DNA of 64,000 nt, from contig NZ_CP013854.1 of assembly GCF_001698125.1 (NCBI RefSeq), forward strand, positions 5,022,001 to 5,086,000, written 5' to 3'. Position numbers and translations under genes: made by a program. The first letter of the stretch is position 1. Each line of letters begins with the position of its first letter. This document shows positions 18,718 through 26,256 of this stretch, piece after piece. The notes under the pieces are model-generated. The model was not told where the DNA came from. It searched no databases and saw only the letters and a program-made list of their open reading frames with translations. This DNA is from Pseudonocardia sp. HH130630-07. GTDB taxonomy: Bacteria > Actinomycetota > Actinomycetes > Mycobacteriales > Pseudonocardiaceae.

Positions 18718-20455
18718 CCCGAATCCGCGAGTTGCGCTGGTGGCCGGACTGGGGAGATGGCGATAGGTGCCCGCTGACCTGCGATGATCGTGTTTGCGAC
18801 GACACGACATTGCGGGTTGAGAGGACACCTATCAGGTGCGAACAGTACGCAAGCGACGCCCGCGGTGTGCGCGGGTGCGTCTCGGCGCGCCGGACGCGGC
18901 GCTGACCAGGTTCTCCGGGCTGGCCGCGGTGACCGAGCTGATCGACCGGCTCGGGATCATCGACAAGCTCGACGCCGCGGTCGGGCCCATCAAGGACCGC
19001 GACCGCGGGTGCAGCGCCGGGCAGATGCTGGTCGGCATGTCGGCGGCGCAGCTGTGCGGGGAGGACTTCCTGGTCGGGCTGGACCGGCACCGCGCCGACA
19101 CCGCCGGGCAGGCACTCACGCCGGTGCCGGGGTTGGCGTCCACGACCGCCGCCGGGCTCGCGCGCAAGTTCATCGAGGGGCAGTGGGCGGCGGTGGAGAC
19201 CGGGCTCGGTGACGTGCACACCACCGCGCTGGACCTGCTCGCCCAGGTCGACCCGGACCGGGCCGAGCAGCTGACGGCGGACGTGACGATCGATCTGGAC
19301 ACCACCGATGTCGAGGTTTACGGCCGGCTCAAGCAGGGCGTGGCGTTCAACCACCAAGGCCAGCGGGTCGCCCGCCCGCACGTCGCGACCTGGGCCGACA
19401 CCGCGGTGGTGCTGGCCGCTGACCTCGGTTCGGGCCGGGATGACCCCCGCGCCACCAGCGCCGAGCTGTTCCACCGGGCGCTGGCCGCGCTCCCCGCGCA
19501 GGCGCGGGCGGGGCGAGTCCGCGTGCGTGCGGACGCGGGCTACTTCGCCGGGCAGCTCGCCCGCGCAGCCCTGTTCGTCGGCGTGGAGTTCGCCATCGGC
19601 GCCCGACGCATCGCGCCGCTGTGGCGCATCCTCGACGGCGTCGCGGCCGACGGGTGGACCGACGCGATCGACATGACCGGCGCGCAGGTCGCGGTGGCCG
19701 ACTATTGCCCGAACTGGTGGCCCGCAGCGACCCAGCTGCTGATCCGTCGGGTCCGGCTCGACCTGGACCACGGCCAGGTCTCCGGTGACCCGCGAGCGCG
19801 GCGCCGACGCACCCTGCACCCCGCCCAGCGGGCGCTCCCGCTCGACGACCTCGCTACGGTGGCCAAGGTCGACGGGGTGTTCGCCTACTCGTTCATCGTG
19901 ACCAACCTCGACGTCTCCACACCTGCCGCAGCCGCGCAGGCCGAGTACTGGTACCGCCACCGCACGAAGGTGGAGAACCTGTTCCGCGACACCAAGCACG
20001 GCGCCGCGCTGCGCCACCTCCCCTCCGGACACCTCGCGGTGAACCGAGCCTGGATGTGGGGCGCACTCCTGGCCGCCACCACCAGCGGGTGGCTGCACCA
20101 CCTCACCGCCCGCACCCGCGACGGGCGCCTGGTCGGGCACGGCGTCCGCGGCGGCCAGGCCATGATCGCCACCCTGCGCCGGCGGCTGATCACCATCCCC
20201 GCCCGCCTCGTGCGCCACGCCCGCGGCCTCACCCTGCGCCTACCACCCGGCGAGCACCTACTCGCCGAGGTCCTCGCCCGCGTCCGCGCCCTGCCCGCTC
20301 CGTCCTGACCCGGCCGCACCGGCCCCGACCAGCACAGGAACCCGCCACCCGAGGCGACACTCGGGCCGCCCGCTTGCCCACCACCCAACTCCCGACCCAA
20401 GCAACATCAACTTTGGCCGACCAAGATCAGCTCATAGCCTACTCGCGGATTCGAG
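18718..20455 (+). mobile_element. IS1380-family element inside the IS110 left end
   Basis: 1738 bp. Ends CCCGAATCCGCGAGT and, on the other strand, CTCGAATCCGCGAGT (14 of 15). Direct repeats TCTGA flank it at 18713-18717 and 20456-20460; IS1380 elements usually duplicate 4 bp, so one base may be coincidental. One full transposase gene is present. Confidence 0.85.
18836..20308 (+). CDS. IS1380-family transposase
   Basis: 490 residues. Recognisable blocks are FSGLAAVTELIDRLGI, the first Asp region TIDLDTTDVEVYG, RVRADAGYFAGQLA with the second Asp, and YRHRTKVENLFRDTKHGAAL with the Glu. It appears intact, so this is probably the newest insertion of the nest and still able to move. Confidence 0.9.
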   Translation: MRTVRKRRPRCARVRLGAPDAALTRFSGLAAVTELIDRLGIIDKLDAAVGPIKDRDRGCSAGQMLVGMSAAQLCGEDFLVGLDRHRADTAGQALTPVPGLASTTAAGLARKFIEGQWAAVETGLGDVHTTALDLLAQVDPDRAEQLTADVTIDLDTTDVEVYGRLKQGVAFNHQGQRVARPHVATWADTAVVLAADLGSGRDDPRATSAELFHRALAALPAQARAGRVRVRADAGYFAGQLARAALFVGVEFAIGARRIAPLWRILDGVAADGWTDAIDMTGAQVAVADYCPNWWPAATQLLIRRVRLDLDHGQVSGDPRARRRRTLHPAQRALPLDDLATVAKVDGVFAYSFIVTNLDVSTPAAAAQAEYWYRHRTKVENLFRDTKHGAALRHLPSGHLAVNRAWMWGALLAATTSGWLHHLTARTRDGRLVGHGVRGGQAMIATLRRRLITIPARLVRHARGLTLRLPPGEHLLAEVLARVRALPAPS

Positions 20456-20623
20456 TCTGAACGCTATTGACGCCGTGAGGCTGTCTTCGATTCGAAGTGT
20501 CGGGCTGGCCGCGTGAGCGCAGGCCCGCGGTGCCTGGCTTGAAGAGAGCCTGCCTGACTCAACCCAGATCTGCCGACACCGCGGGCCTGCGCTGTCCACG
20601 ATAGGCCACGCAGACGGGAACAA

Positions 20624-21739
20624 GTGTTGACGCACGAACACGGTGTCGCGGGGATCGATCCTCACAAGAATACGGCTACCATCGCAGTCCTCGATCATCG
20701 AGGCGGCGTGGTCGACAACAAGTCCTTCTCCATCACCAAGGGCGGTATCGATGAGCTGCTGACGTTCCTGCTCGGTGTCGAGCTGACGATCGACCGGATC
20801 GGCATCGAAGGATCGGGATTTCTCGGCCAGCCGCTGGTCCTCGCGCTCGCGGCCGCGGGTTACGACGTGCGCGAAGTCCAAGCCAACCGCACCGCGGAGC
20901 GGCGTAAGCGTCGTCGTCGGGCCAAGACCGACGCCGAGGACGCGGAGGCCATCGCCCGAGAGGCCCTCAGCGACCCCGAGCTGCCTCCGGCCGGGAAGCA
21001 CACCGCGCCCAGCCCGACATGGCAGACGCTCACGGTGATCCGCGACTGGCGTGAATCTCTTGTCCTGCAGCGTGTTCGGCTGCTCACCGAGTCCGAAGCA
21101 GTACTCGTCACGCTCCCCGTCGCCATCCGCGCCACGTTGCCCTCGACCAGCCGCGTTCTCCCGCAGCTCCAGTCCCTGGTCGACGGCGTCGCGAACCCCG
21201 ATCTGCTCAGCCCAGCCGAGCGGCTCAAGCTCGACCGGCTCGCGGCCAGCCTGAACGACATCATCACCCTGACGGCGCGGATCAAGGAACTCGACCGACA
21301 GATTCCCGCCCTCCTCAGCGACCTTGGCTGCACCCTCACAGAGGTCCGCGGTGTCGGCGTGGTCACAGCCATGGATCTTCTGGTCGAGATCGGCGATCCG
21401 TGCCGGTTCACGACCGAGGCCCAGTTTGCACGCTGGTGCGGAATCGCGCCCGTCGCCCTCTCGTCGGGTGAAGGTCACGGGCCGGCCCGTCGGCACCGAC
21501 TCGACCTCGGCGGCAATCGAGCTGTCAACTCTGTTCTGCACATCGTGCACGTCACGCAAGTCCGATGCCACCCGCCGGCGAAAGAGTACATGGCGAAACG
21601 GGTCACCGACAACAAGACAAAACGTGAGGCTCGGCGAAGCCACAAGCGGCAGCTCGCGAACATCATCATCAGACACATGTGGACCGACGCAAGACGCTCC
21701 ACGGCGACCACACCGACCAGCTCCGCAGCTGCTGCTTGA
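20624..21739 (+). CDS. IS110-family recombinase (DEDD + serine)
   Basis: 371 residues. The N-terminal RuvC-like DEDD domain starts with GIDPHKNTATIAVL; further acidic positions are in IGIEGSG and AKTDAEDAEAIARE. The C-terminal Transposase_20 domain starts at LTEVRGVGVVTAMDLLVEIG and has the serine-containing stretch ALSSGEGHGPARRHRLDLGG. The enzyme uses a bridge RNA to pair donor and target DNA. The protein is intact, but its bridge RNA gene is broken by IS1380. The stop codon overlaps the TTGACA of the right end. Confidence 0.92.
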   Translation: MLTHEHGVAGIDPHKNTATIAVLDHRGGVVDNKSFSITKGGIDELLTFLLGVELTIDRIGIEGSGFLGQPLVLALAAAGYDVREVQANRTAERRKRRRRAKTDAEDAEAIAREALSDPELPPAGKHTAPSPTWQTLTVIRDWRESLVLQRVRLLTESEAVLVTLPVAIRATLPSTSRVLPQLQSLVDGVANPDLLSPAERLKLDRLAASLNDIITLTARIKELDRQIPALLSDLGCTLTEVRGVGVVTAMDLLVEIGDPCRFTTEAQFARWCGIAPVALSSGEGHGPARRHRLDLGGNRAVNSVLHIVHVTQVRCHPPAKEYMAKRVTDNKTKREARRSHKRQLANIIIRHMWTDARRSTATTPTSSAAAA

Positions 21740-21741
21740 CA
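21736..21741 (+). promoter_or_regulatory. Right half (-35) of the IS110 circle-junction promoter
   Basis: TTGACA, a perfect sigma70-type -35, sits 10 bp before the right boundary of IS110 and overlaps the stop codon of its recombinase. In the excised circle it would face TTAGAT of the left end at 17 bp spacing and drive the bridge RNA. Confidence 0.6.
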
Positions 21742-22040
21742 AGAGAGCTTCGAATCACTCAACGCCCGCTACCGCCGAGCGGTACGGGCGCGAGGGCATT
21801 TCCCCAGCGAGGCGGCCGCGTTGAAATGCCTGTACCTTGTGACCCGCAGCCTCGACCCGACCGGGCGAGGCCGCGCACGGTGGACGATCCGATGGAAGCC
21901 GGTGATCAACGCCTTCGCGATCACTTTCGGTGACCGCTGGCCGTCCGCCGAGCACTACTGACCAACAACGCCGGAACCACCGTTCCTGTTACAGACCCGT
22001 TCCCCCATGATCGGGGAGGCATCAGCTATAAGGGGTAGCG

Positions 22041-22331
22041 ATGCCAGAGGTACGGAAGCGCTACGACCGGGAGTTCCGTGACGGAGCGGTCCGGGTCGTG
22101 GAGGAGACGGGCAAGCCGATCGCCCAGGTCGCCCGTGACCTGGGGGTCAACGAGGGCACGCTGGGCAACTGGGTGGCCCGTGCACGAGAGGCCCGCGAGG
22201 ACACCGAGGGCCTGTCTCGCGGCGGCGTCGAGGAGCTCAAGCGGCTGCGCGCGGAGAACGCCGAGCTGCGGATGGAGCGTGATGTCCTCAAGCGATCCGT
22301 GGTCCTGTGGGTCAAGGAGGCGACGAAGTGA
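22041..22331 (+). CDS. IS3-family transposase OrfA
   Basis: 96 residues with helix-turn-helix IAQVARDLGVNEGTLGNWV and the leucine-zipper-like EELKRLRAENAELRMERDVL. It overlaps OrfB by 4 bp in the -1 frame. Intact. Confidence 0.9.
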   Translation: MPEVRKRYDREFRDGAVRVVEETGKPIAQVARDLGVNEGTLGNWVARAREAREDTEGLSRGGVEELKRLRAENAELRMERDVLKRSVVLWVKEATK

Positions 22332-23236
22332 GCGTGGCCCGTTTCATCGCCGACCAGAGGACCTTCCACCGGGTGCCGCACACGCTGGCCTGCGCCCTGT
22401 TGGGGGTGTCGATCTCCTGGTTGTACAAGTGGCTCGACCGCGCCGCGCGTTCCGACGGTGGTGCCACCGCGACCGAGAAGCGCCGCTGCGCGTTGGACGC
22501 CGCCGTGGCCGTGGCGTTCGACGACGCCCAGCGGCTACACGGCTCACCCCGTCTGCACGCCGACCTGTGTGAGGCCGGATGGCGGGTGTCGGAGAAGACC
22601 GTGGCGGACTCGATGCGCCGCCAGGGCCTGGTCGCCCGCCGGATCAAGCGGCACAACGGGCTGACCCGCCAGGACCGCACGGCGCCGAAGTTCCCGGACC
22701 TGCTTCGTCGGGGTTTCACTGCGGCCGAGCCGAACCGCAGATGGGTCGGGGACATGACCGAGATCCCCACCGCGGCCGGGAAGTTGTATCTGGCCACGGT
22801 GATCGACCTGTACTCGCGGCGGCTGCTCGGCGCGGCCACGGGGCTGCACCCGAACGCCGAGCTGGCGTGTGCGGCGATCCGGATGGCGGTGGCGGCCCGC
22901 GGCGGGGCGGACCGAATCGCCGGGGTGATCTTCCACACCGACCGCGGGTCGACCTACACCGCGGGCGCGTTCACCGCTCTGTGTCGGCGGCTCGACATCC
23001 GTCAGTCGATGGGCCGGGTCGGGTCGTGTTTCGACAATGCCGCGGCGGAGGCGTTCTTCTCCAGCCTGGAGTGGGAAGTGCTGTCCCGCAACGACTTCGA
23101 CACCATCAGTAGGGCGCGGGCGGCGGTCATCGACTGGTGTTACGGCTTCTACAACCACCGGCGGCGACACAGTGCCGCCGCCGGGCTCTCACCGATCAAC
23201 TACGAGAACGCCGCCCTCACCCGAGACGCGGCATAA
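22328..23236 (+). CDS. IS3-family transposase OrfB (DDE integrase)
   Basis: 302 residues from GTG 22328, which overlaps the OrfA stop (GTGA). Integrase core: Asp in VGDMTEIPT, Asp in FHTDRGSTYT and Glu in AAAEAFFSSLEWE, with the typical C-terminal WCYGFYNHRRRHSAAAGLSP. Complete. Confidence 0.92.
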   Translation: MSVARFIADQRTFHRVPHTLACALLGVSISWLYKWLDRAARSDGGATATEKRRCALDAAVAVAFDDAQRLHGSPRLHADLCEAGWRVSEKTVADSMRRQGLVARRIKRHNGLTRQDRTAPKFPDLLRRGFTAAEPNRRWVGDMTEIPTAAGKLYLATVIDLYSRRLLGAATGLHPNAELACAAIRMAVAARGGADRIAGVIFHTDRGSTYTAGAFTALCRRLDIRQSMGRVGSCFDNAAAEAFFSSLEWEVLSRNDFDTISRARAAVIDWCYGFYNHRRRHSAAAGLSPINYENAALTRDAA

Positions 23237-23265
23237 GAACCCTCCACGATCTCGGGGGAACCGCA

Positions 23266-23343
23266 CTCGACGACCTGCGTTCCGACCGGATCAACGTGCG
23301 CTTCGGCCGGGACGGCAAGGTTGTCTGGGCCGAGATCTACTAG
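23266..23343 (+). pseudogene. C-terminal fragment of an unrecognised small protein
   Basis: After the IS3 right end the frame continues as LDDLRSDRINVRFGRDGK then VVWAEIY and TAG. The RxDRxNVxxxxDGxV pattern is reminiscent of I78-type peptidase inhibitors, but 25 residues are too few to decide. Upstream part was lost at the IS3 junction, and an IS5 element begins at its stop codon. Confidence 0.4.
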
Positions 23344-23879
23344 GGCATGTCTCCCAATAGGCGTGACCAGGTGATGCAGGCGCTGAGGACGGTGGCGGCG
23401 CGATAGGTGATGGCGAGTTTGTCGTAGCGGGTGGCCAGCCCGCGCCACTGCTTGGTCAGGGTGAAGTGGCGTTCCACGACGTTGCGGCCCTTGTAGGTCT
23501 CAACGTCGAGTCCGGGTGGTCTGCCGCCGAGGGAGCCGCGGCGTTTGCGGGCGGCGATCTCGTCGCGTTTCTGCGGGATGACGGTGGTGATCGAGCGGCG
23601 GGCCAGTGCGCGCCGGTTGACCCCGGATGAGTAGGCCCGGTCGGCCACCACGGCGTCGGGTCGGGTGCGGGACCGTCCCGCGCCGAGGCGGGGGACGCGG
23701 ATGTCGGCCAGGACCTGCTCGAGCATGGCGCCGTCGTTGCGCTGCCCGCCGGTCACCACCACCGCCAGCGGCCGGCCCCGCCGGTCGACCGCGGCATGGA
23801 TCTTCGTCGTCAGCCCGCCACGGGAACGGCCGATGCCGTGACCTGCGGGTTCTCGCGGTCCGCCGAGCGGGCTGGGCAT
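23340..23879 (-). CDS. IS5 transposase OrfB
   Basis: C-terminal DDE half, 179 residues: GIGRSRGGLTTKIHAAVD, DAVVADRAYSSG with the second Asp, and RNVVERHFTLTKQWRGLATRYDK with the Glu. Normally made as a frameshift fusion with OrfA. The frame itself is intact. Confidence 0.8.
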   Translation of the reverse strand: MPSPLGGPREPAGHGIGRSRGGLTTKIHAAVDRRGRPLAVVVTGGQRNDGAMLEQVLADIRVPRLGAGRSRTRPDAVVADRAYSSGVNRRALARRSITTVIPQKRDEIAARKRRGSLGGRPPGLDVETYKGRNVVERHFTLTKQWRGLATRYDKLAITYRAATVLSACITWSRLLGDMP

Positions 23880-24345
23880 GAACCCGTCAGGGGATTTCGT
23901 GTAGTTCGACCGTGCCCCCTGTGTCCTGCTCGGGGCGGGTGGTGTTCGTGGCGTGCTGGTGCGCCCGGTTGATCGTGGCGTCCACCGACACCTGTCAACA
24001 CCGTCCAGTCGATCTCGCCCTTGGCGTCGGCCTGGGCCAACAGTGCGGCCAGCACGGTGTCCCAGGTGCCGTCAGCGGCGTAGCGGCGGTGTCGCTTCCA
24101 CACCGTTTGCCAGGGCCCGAACTGCTCCCGCGGCAGATCTCGCCAGGGGATCCCGGTTCGGTATCGGAAGATGATCCCCTCCACCACGCGGCGATCCTCG
24201 CCGAACGGGTGCCCACGCCGCCCGGCGTTGGAGGGCAGCAGCGGCCCGATCAACTGCCACTGAGCATCCGAGAGCAGCGCGAACCTCGACGAACTCACCG
24301 GCTCATCCTGCCGGCAGTCCGGACACCCATATGGGAGACACGCCC
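23343..24345 (-). mobile_element. IS5-family (IS427-like) element, full-length copy
   Basis: 1003 bp with ends GGGCATGTCTCCC and (complement) GGGCGTGTCTCCC and TA duplicated on both sides (23341-23342, 24346-24347). It has two overlapping transposase frames. Both this and the truncated copy at 42158 share a 10-bp insertion in the first frame. Confidence 0.88.
23810..24298 (-). pseudogene. IS5 transposase OrfA with 10-bp frameshift
   Basis: It starts normally (LLSDAQWQLIGPLLPSNAG, IPWRDLPREQFGPWQTVW) but after GEIDWTV an extra TTGACAGGTG shifts the frame. Deleting those 10 bp restores SVDATINRAHQHATNTTRP, including the first catalytic Asp. As it stands the product ends in unrelated sequence. 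Confidence 0.75.
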
Positions 24346-24405
24346 TAGCTGCCCTGCGGTACCGGTGCGGGCCCCGCCGGGTGGACGGCCCCGCCCGACG
24401 ACGGC

Positions 24406-26016
24406 TCAGACACCGAGCGCCACCCCCTCCTGACGGGAGTCGGCGCCGCCGGCCAGCGCGCCGGTGTCCCGGTCGACCGAGACCACCTGGGCGCTGCCGC
24501 CCCCGCCGAGGTCACCGGCTCGGACGACGTCGTGCCCGCGAGCGGCGAGATCGGCGAGCACGCCCGCGCCGAGCCGGTCCTCGCAGCGCAGCTCGGCCGG
24601 CGAGCCGAGGTCACCGGCGTCGCTGCCGGGGAACACCGAGAAGCGGGGCGCGTCGACCGCGTCCTGCGGACCGGCACCGTGGTCGAGCAGGTGCGAGATC
24701 AGCTGGGCGTTCCACTGCACCTGGCCGTCGCCGCCGGGGGTGTTGCCGACGTGGCGCAGGTGGCCCTCGGCGTCGGTGACGATCCAGCTGTTGAGGGTGT
24801 GCAGCGGCCGCCGCCGCGGGGCGACCTCGTTCGGGTGCCCGGGGACGAGGTAGGCGCCGCGGGCGAGCCGGTTGTTGAGCACGATCCCGGTGCCCGGCAC
24901 CGCCAGACCGGCCCCGAAGGTGAACGCCAGCGACTCGATCAGGCCGACCGCGCGCCCGTCCGCGTCGACGGCGACCATCGACGTGGTGTCCCCGTCCGGC
25001 CGGGCGCCCGCCGGGGCCGGCAGGTCCCCGGCCCGGATCCGCTCGCGGGCCGCGGCGAGCGCGTCGGCGGCTCCGCGCAGGTCGGGGGCCGGCCGGTCGC
25101 TGCCGGCCGAGCGGTAGCGCTCGTCGAACGCGATCCGGGCCGCGCCGGCCAGCCAGTGGACGGCCGGCGCACCGAGCGGCTCGTGCCCGCCGAGCTCGCC
25201 GTCGCAGATCGCCAGCTGGTCGAGGACCATCCAGCCGGGCGTCGGCAGCGGCGTCTGGTGGACCACGTGCCCGGCGTAGCTGCAGCTCAGCGGCTCCTCG
25301 GCGTGGACGTCGCCGCCCGCGACCCACTCGTCGCCGGAGAACGGGGCGCCGCCCGCGACGAGTGCCGTGACCGTCCGCTCGGCCAGGGAGCCCGTGTAGA
25401 GGTCGCCCGGGTCACGGGACAGCGCGGCGATCGTCGCCGCCAGTTCCGGCCGGATCAGCCGGGTCCCCACCGCCGGCGCGCGGCCGTCGCGCAGCAGCGA
25501 TGCCGTCGACGGGTCGGTCGCCAGCCGTTCCCGGTGCTCGTCGATGTCACCGCGGGTGCGTGCCGTGCACGGCAGCCCGGTCGTGGCGAGCCGTGCCGCG
25601 GGTTCCCACAGCTGCTCCAGCGACCGGGTCGCACCCGCCGCGTGCAGCGCGGACAGCGCGGCGACCGCGCCCGGACCGGCGACCGACAGCGCCCCGTACC
25701 GGGGCAGTCCACCGGCGGCGCGGTAGAACCCCGGTGTACCGCCGTCGGGACCGAACCCGCTCCCGCCGAACGACCGCACCGCTCCGCCGGGTTCCCGCAC
25801 CAGTGCGAAGGCGTCACCGCCGATGCCGCACTGACCGGGCAGGGCGAGCCAGGCGACGGCCGCCATCGCCAGGGCCGCGTCGACGGCGTTCCCGCCGGAG
25901 GCGAGGACGTCGGCGCCGGCCCGGCTGATCGCGGGATGGCTGGCGGACACCATCCCGTCCGCTCCGAGTGCGGAGACGCGGCCGGACTGCGGGAACGTGC
26001 GCGCGGAGACGGTCAT
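24406..26016 (-). CDS. Gamma-glutamyltransferase-family Ntn hydrolase
   Basis: 536 residues from ATG 26016. The proenzyme would cleave itself before the nucleophilic Thr in GDTTSMVAVD (about residue 355). Other marks: GGNAVDAALAMAAVAWLALP and GIGGDAFALV near the N-terminus and NNRLARGAYLVPGHPNE beyond the nucleophile. No signal peptide is evident, so it is probably cytoplasmic. Members act on gamma-glutamyl compounds or as acylases on other amides; the substrate cannot be read. It is divergent from a transporter gene 240 bp away, which suggests import and hydrolysis of one substrate. Confidence 0.85.
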   Translation of the reverse strand: MTVSARTFPQSGRVSALGADGMVSASHPAISRAGADVLASGGNAVDAALAMAAVAWLALPGQCGIGGDAFALVREPGGAVRSFGGSGFGPDGGTPGFYRAAGGLPRYGALSVAGPGAVAALSALHAAGATRSLEQLWEPAARLATTGLPCTARTRGDIDEHRERLATDPSTASLLRDGRAPAVGTRLIRPELAATIAALSRDPGDLYTGSLAERTVTALVAGGAPFSGDEWVAGGDVHAEEPLSCSYAGHVVHQTPLPTPGWMVLDQLAICDGELGGHEPLGAPAVHWLAGAARIAFDERYRSAGSDRPAPDLRGAADALAAARERIRAGDLPAPAGARPDGDTTSMVAVDADGRAVGLIESLAFTFGAGLAVPGTGIVLNNRLARGAYLVPGHPNEVAPRRRPLHTLNSWIVTDAEGHLRHVGNTPGGDGQVQWNAQLISHLLDHGAGPQDAVDAPRFSVFPGSDAGDLGSPAELRCEDRLGAGVLADLAARGHDVVRAGDLGGGGSAQVVSVDRDTGALAGGADSRQEGVALGV

Positions 26017-26256
26017 GCGCGCGACGGTCCCGCGCCCGGCGACCGCACCGCCATGTCGATCGTGCACAGGGGACGGGCCGCGCGATGGGCGATCTGACGT
26101 AACGGCACGATGCACAATCCGAAACCCGCGTGCTGTGCACTGTTGGCCTGGCCGGTGCCCACGGCGGAGTGTGAGTGTGTTCCGCCACACCCCCGAAGCT
26201 CTGCGAACGACACCTCCACCCACCACACCGCCCTGACCGGCGGGAAGGAGGCCGTA
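26017..26256. promoter_or_regulatory. Divergent intergenic region with TGCACA/TGTGCA motifs
   Basis: 240 bp between the gamma-glutamyltransferase and transporter genes. TGCACA occurs at 26063-26068 and 26111-26116 and its complement TGTGCA at 26134-26139, each with a G/C-flanked context. This spacing could be an operator for one regulator controlling both directions, but no regulator gene is adjacent. Confidence 0.3.

Larger units (their letters stand above)
18661..20593 (+). ncRNA. Candidate IS110 bridge RNA, split by IS1380
   Basis: Joining 18661-18717 to 20461-20593 gives a predicted RNA of about 190 nt with two stem-loops. Loop 1 (target): 11-bp stem GCGGCCAGCCC (18698-18708) with GGGCTGGCCGC (20502-20512); it holds GAACGCTAT (20459-20467), 8 of 9 identical to target bases 18632-18640, and GATTCGA (20489-20495), complementary to core plus right target. 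Loop 2 (donor): 17-bp stem 20516-20532 with 20577-20593, perfect; it holds AAGAGAGC (20542-20549), identical to the right end at 21741-21748, and ACCCAGA (20562-20568), complementary to core plus left end. This matches the known bridge-RNA plan of IS110 elements. The start point is inferred from the circle-junction promoter. Confidence 0.78.
18642..21751 (+). mobile_element. IS110-family element inserted in IS256 copy B, itself split by IS1380
   Basis: Boundaries come from the uninterrupted copy A. Target GAACGCGATCGAATCAC; the left junction keeps ...GCGATC and the right junction keeps TCGAATC..., so a TC dinucleotide core is shared (18640-18641 and 21750-21751). Without the nested IS1380 and its target copy the element is 1367 bp, normal for IS110. 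It has no terminal inverted repeats, a long (239-nt) left non-coding end and a right end of only 12 bp after the transposase stop, as in the IS110 subgroup with a left-end bridge RNA. Confidence 0.9.
17553..21961 (+). pseudogene. IS256 transposase split by IS110 insertion
   Basis: Codons 17553-18641 encode the N-terminal 363 residues up to STNAI; the remaining ESLNARYR part to the stop lies at 21752-21961. The two parts add up to 1299 nt, identical to the intact copy A. The split is directly before the codon for the catalytic Glu. The left part now reads on into IS110 sequence and stops at 18905, giving a protein without the third catalytic residue. Confidence 0.93.
17483..21998 (+). mobile_element. 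IS256-family copy B, interrupted by IS110
   Basis: Same element as copy A, opposite orientation. The ends GGGCCTGTGCAAGG (17483) and TTACAGACCC (ending 21998) are both present. Removing 18642-21751 restores a reading frame of exactly the same length as copy A. The right flank is GTTCCCCC, the first bases of the adjoining IS3 copy. Confidence 0.9.
21999..23265 (+). mobile_element. IS3-family element, copy 1 (left tip displaced)
   Basis: Left end begins GTTCCCCCATGATCGGGGAGG directly at the IS256 end; the right end on the other strand is TGCGGTTCCCCCGAGATCG. Three of the four ends of the two copies carry TGCG before GTTCCCCC; here those four bases are missing because IS256 inserted into the tip. 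Otherwise the two copies are virtually identical. Confidence 0.88.

Noticed and set aside
22000-22020. Single-copy palindromes at IS3 tips as regulatory operators
   Set aside because: They recur at both IS3 copies and are terminal repeats of the element.
23266-23343. I78 peptidase-inhibitor assignment for the fragment after IS3
   Set aside because: Only 25 residues and a loose pattern; kept as an unrecognised fragment.
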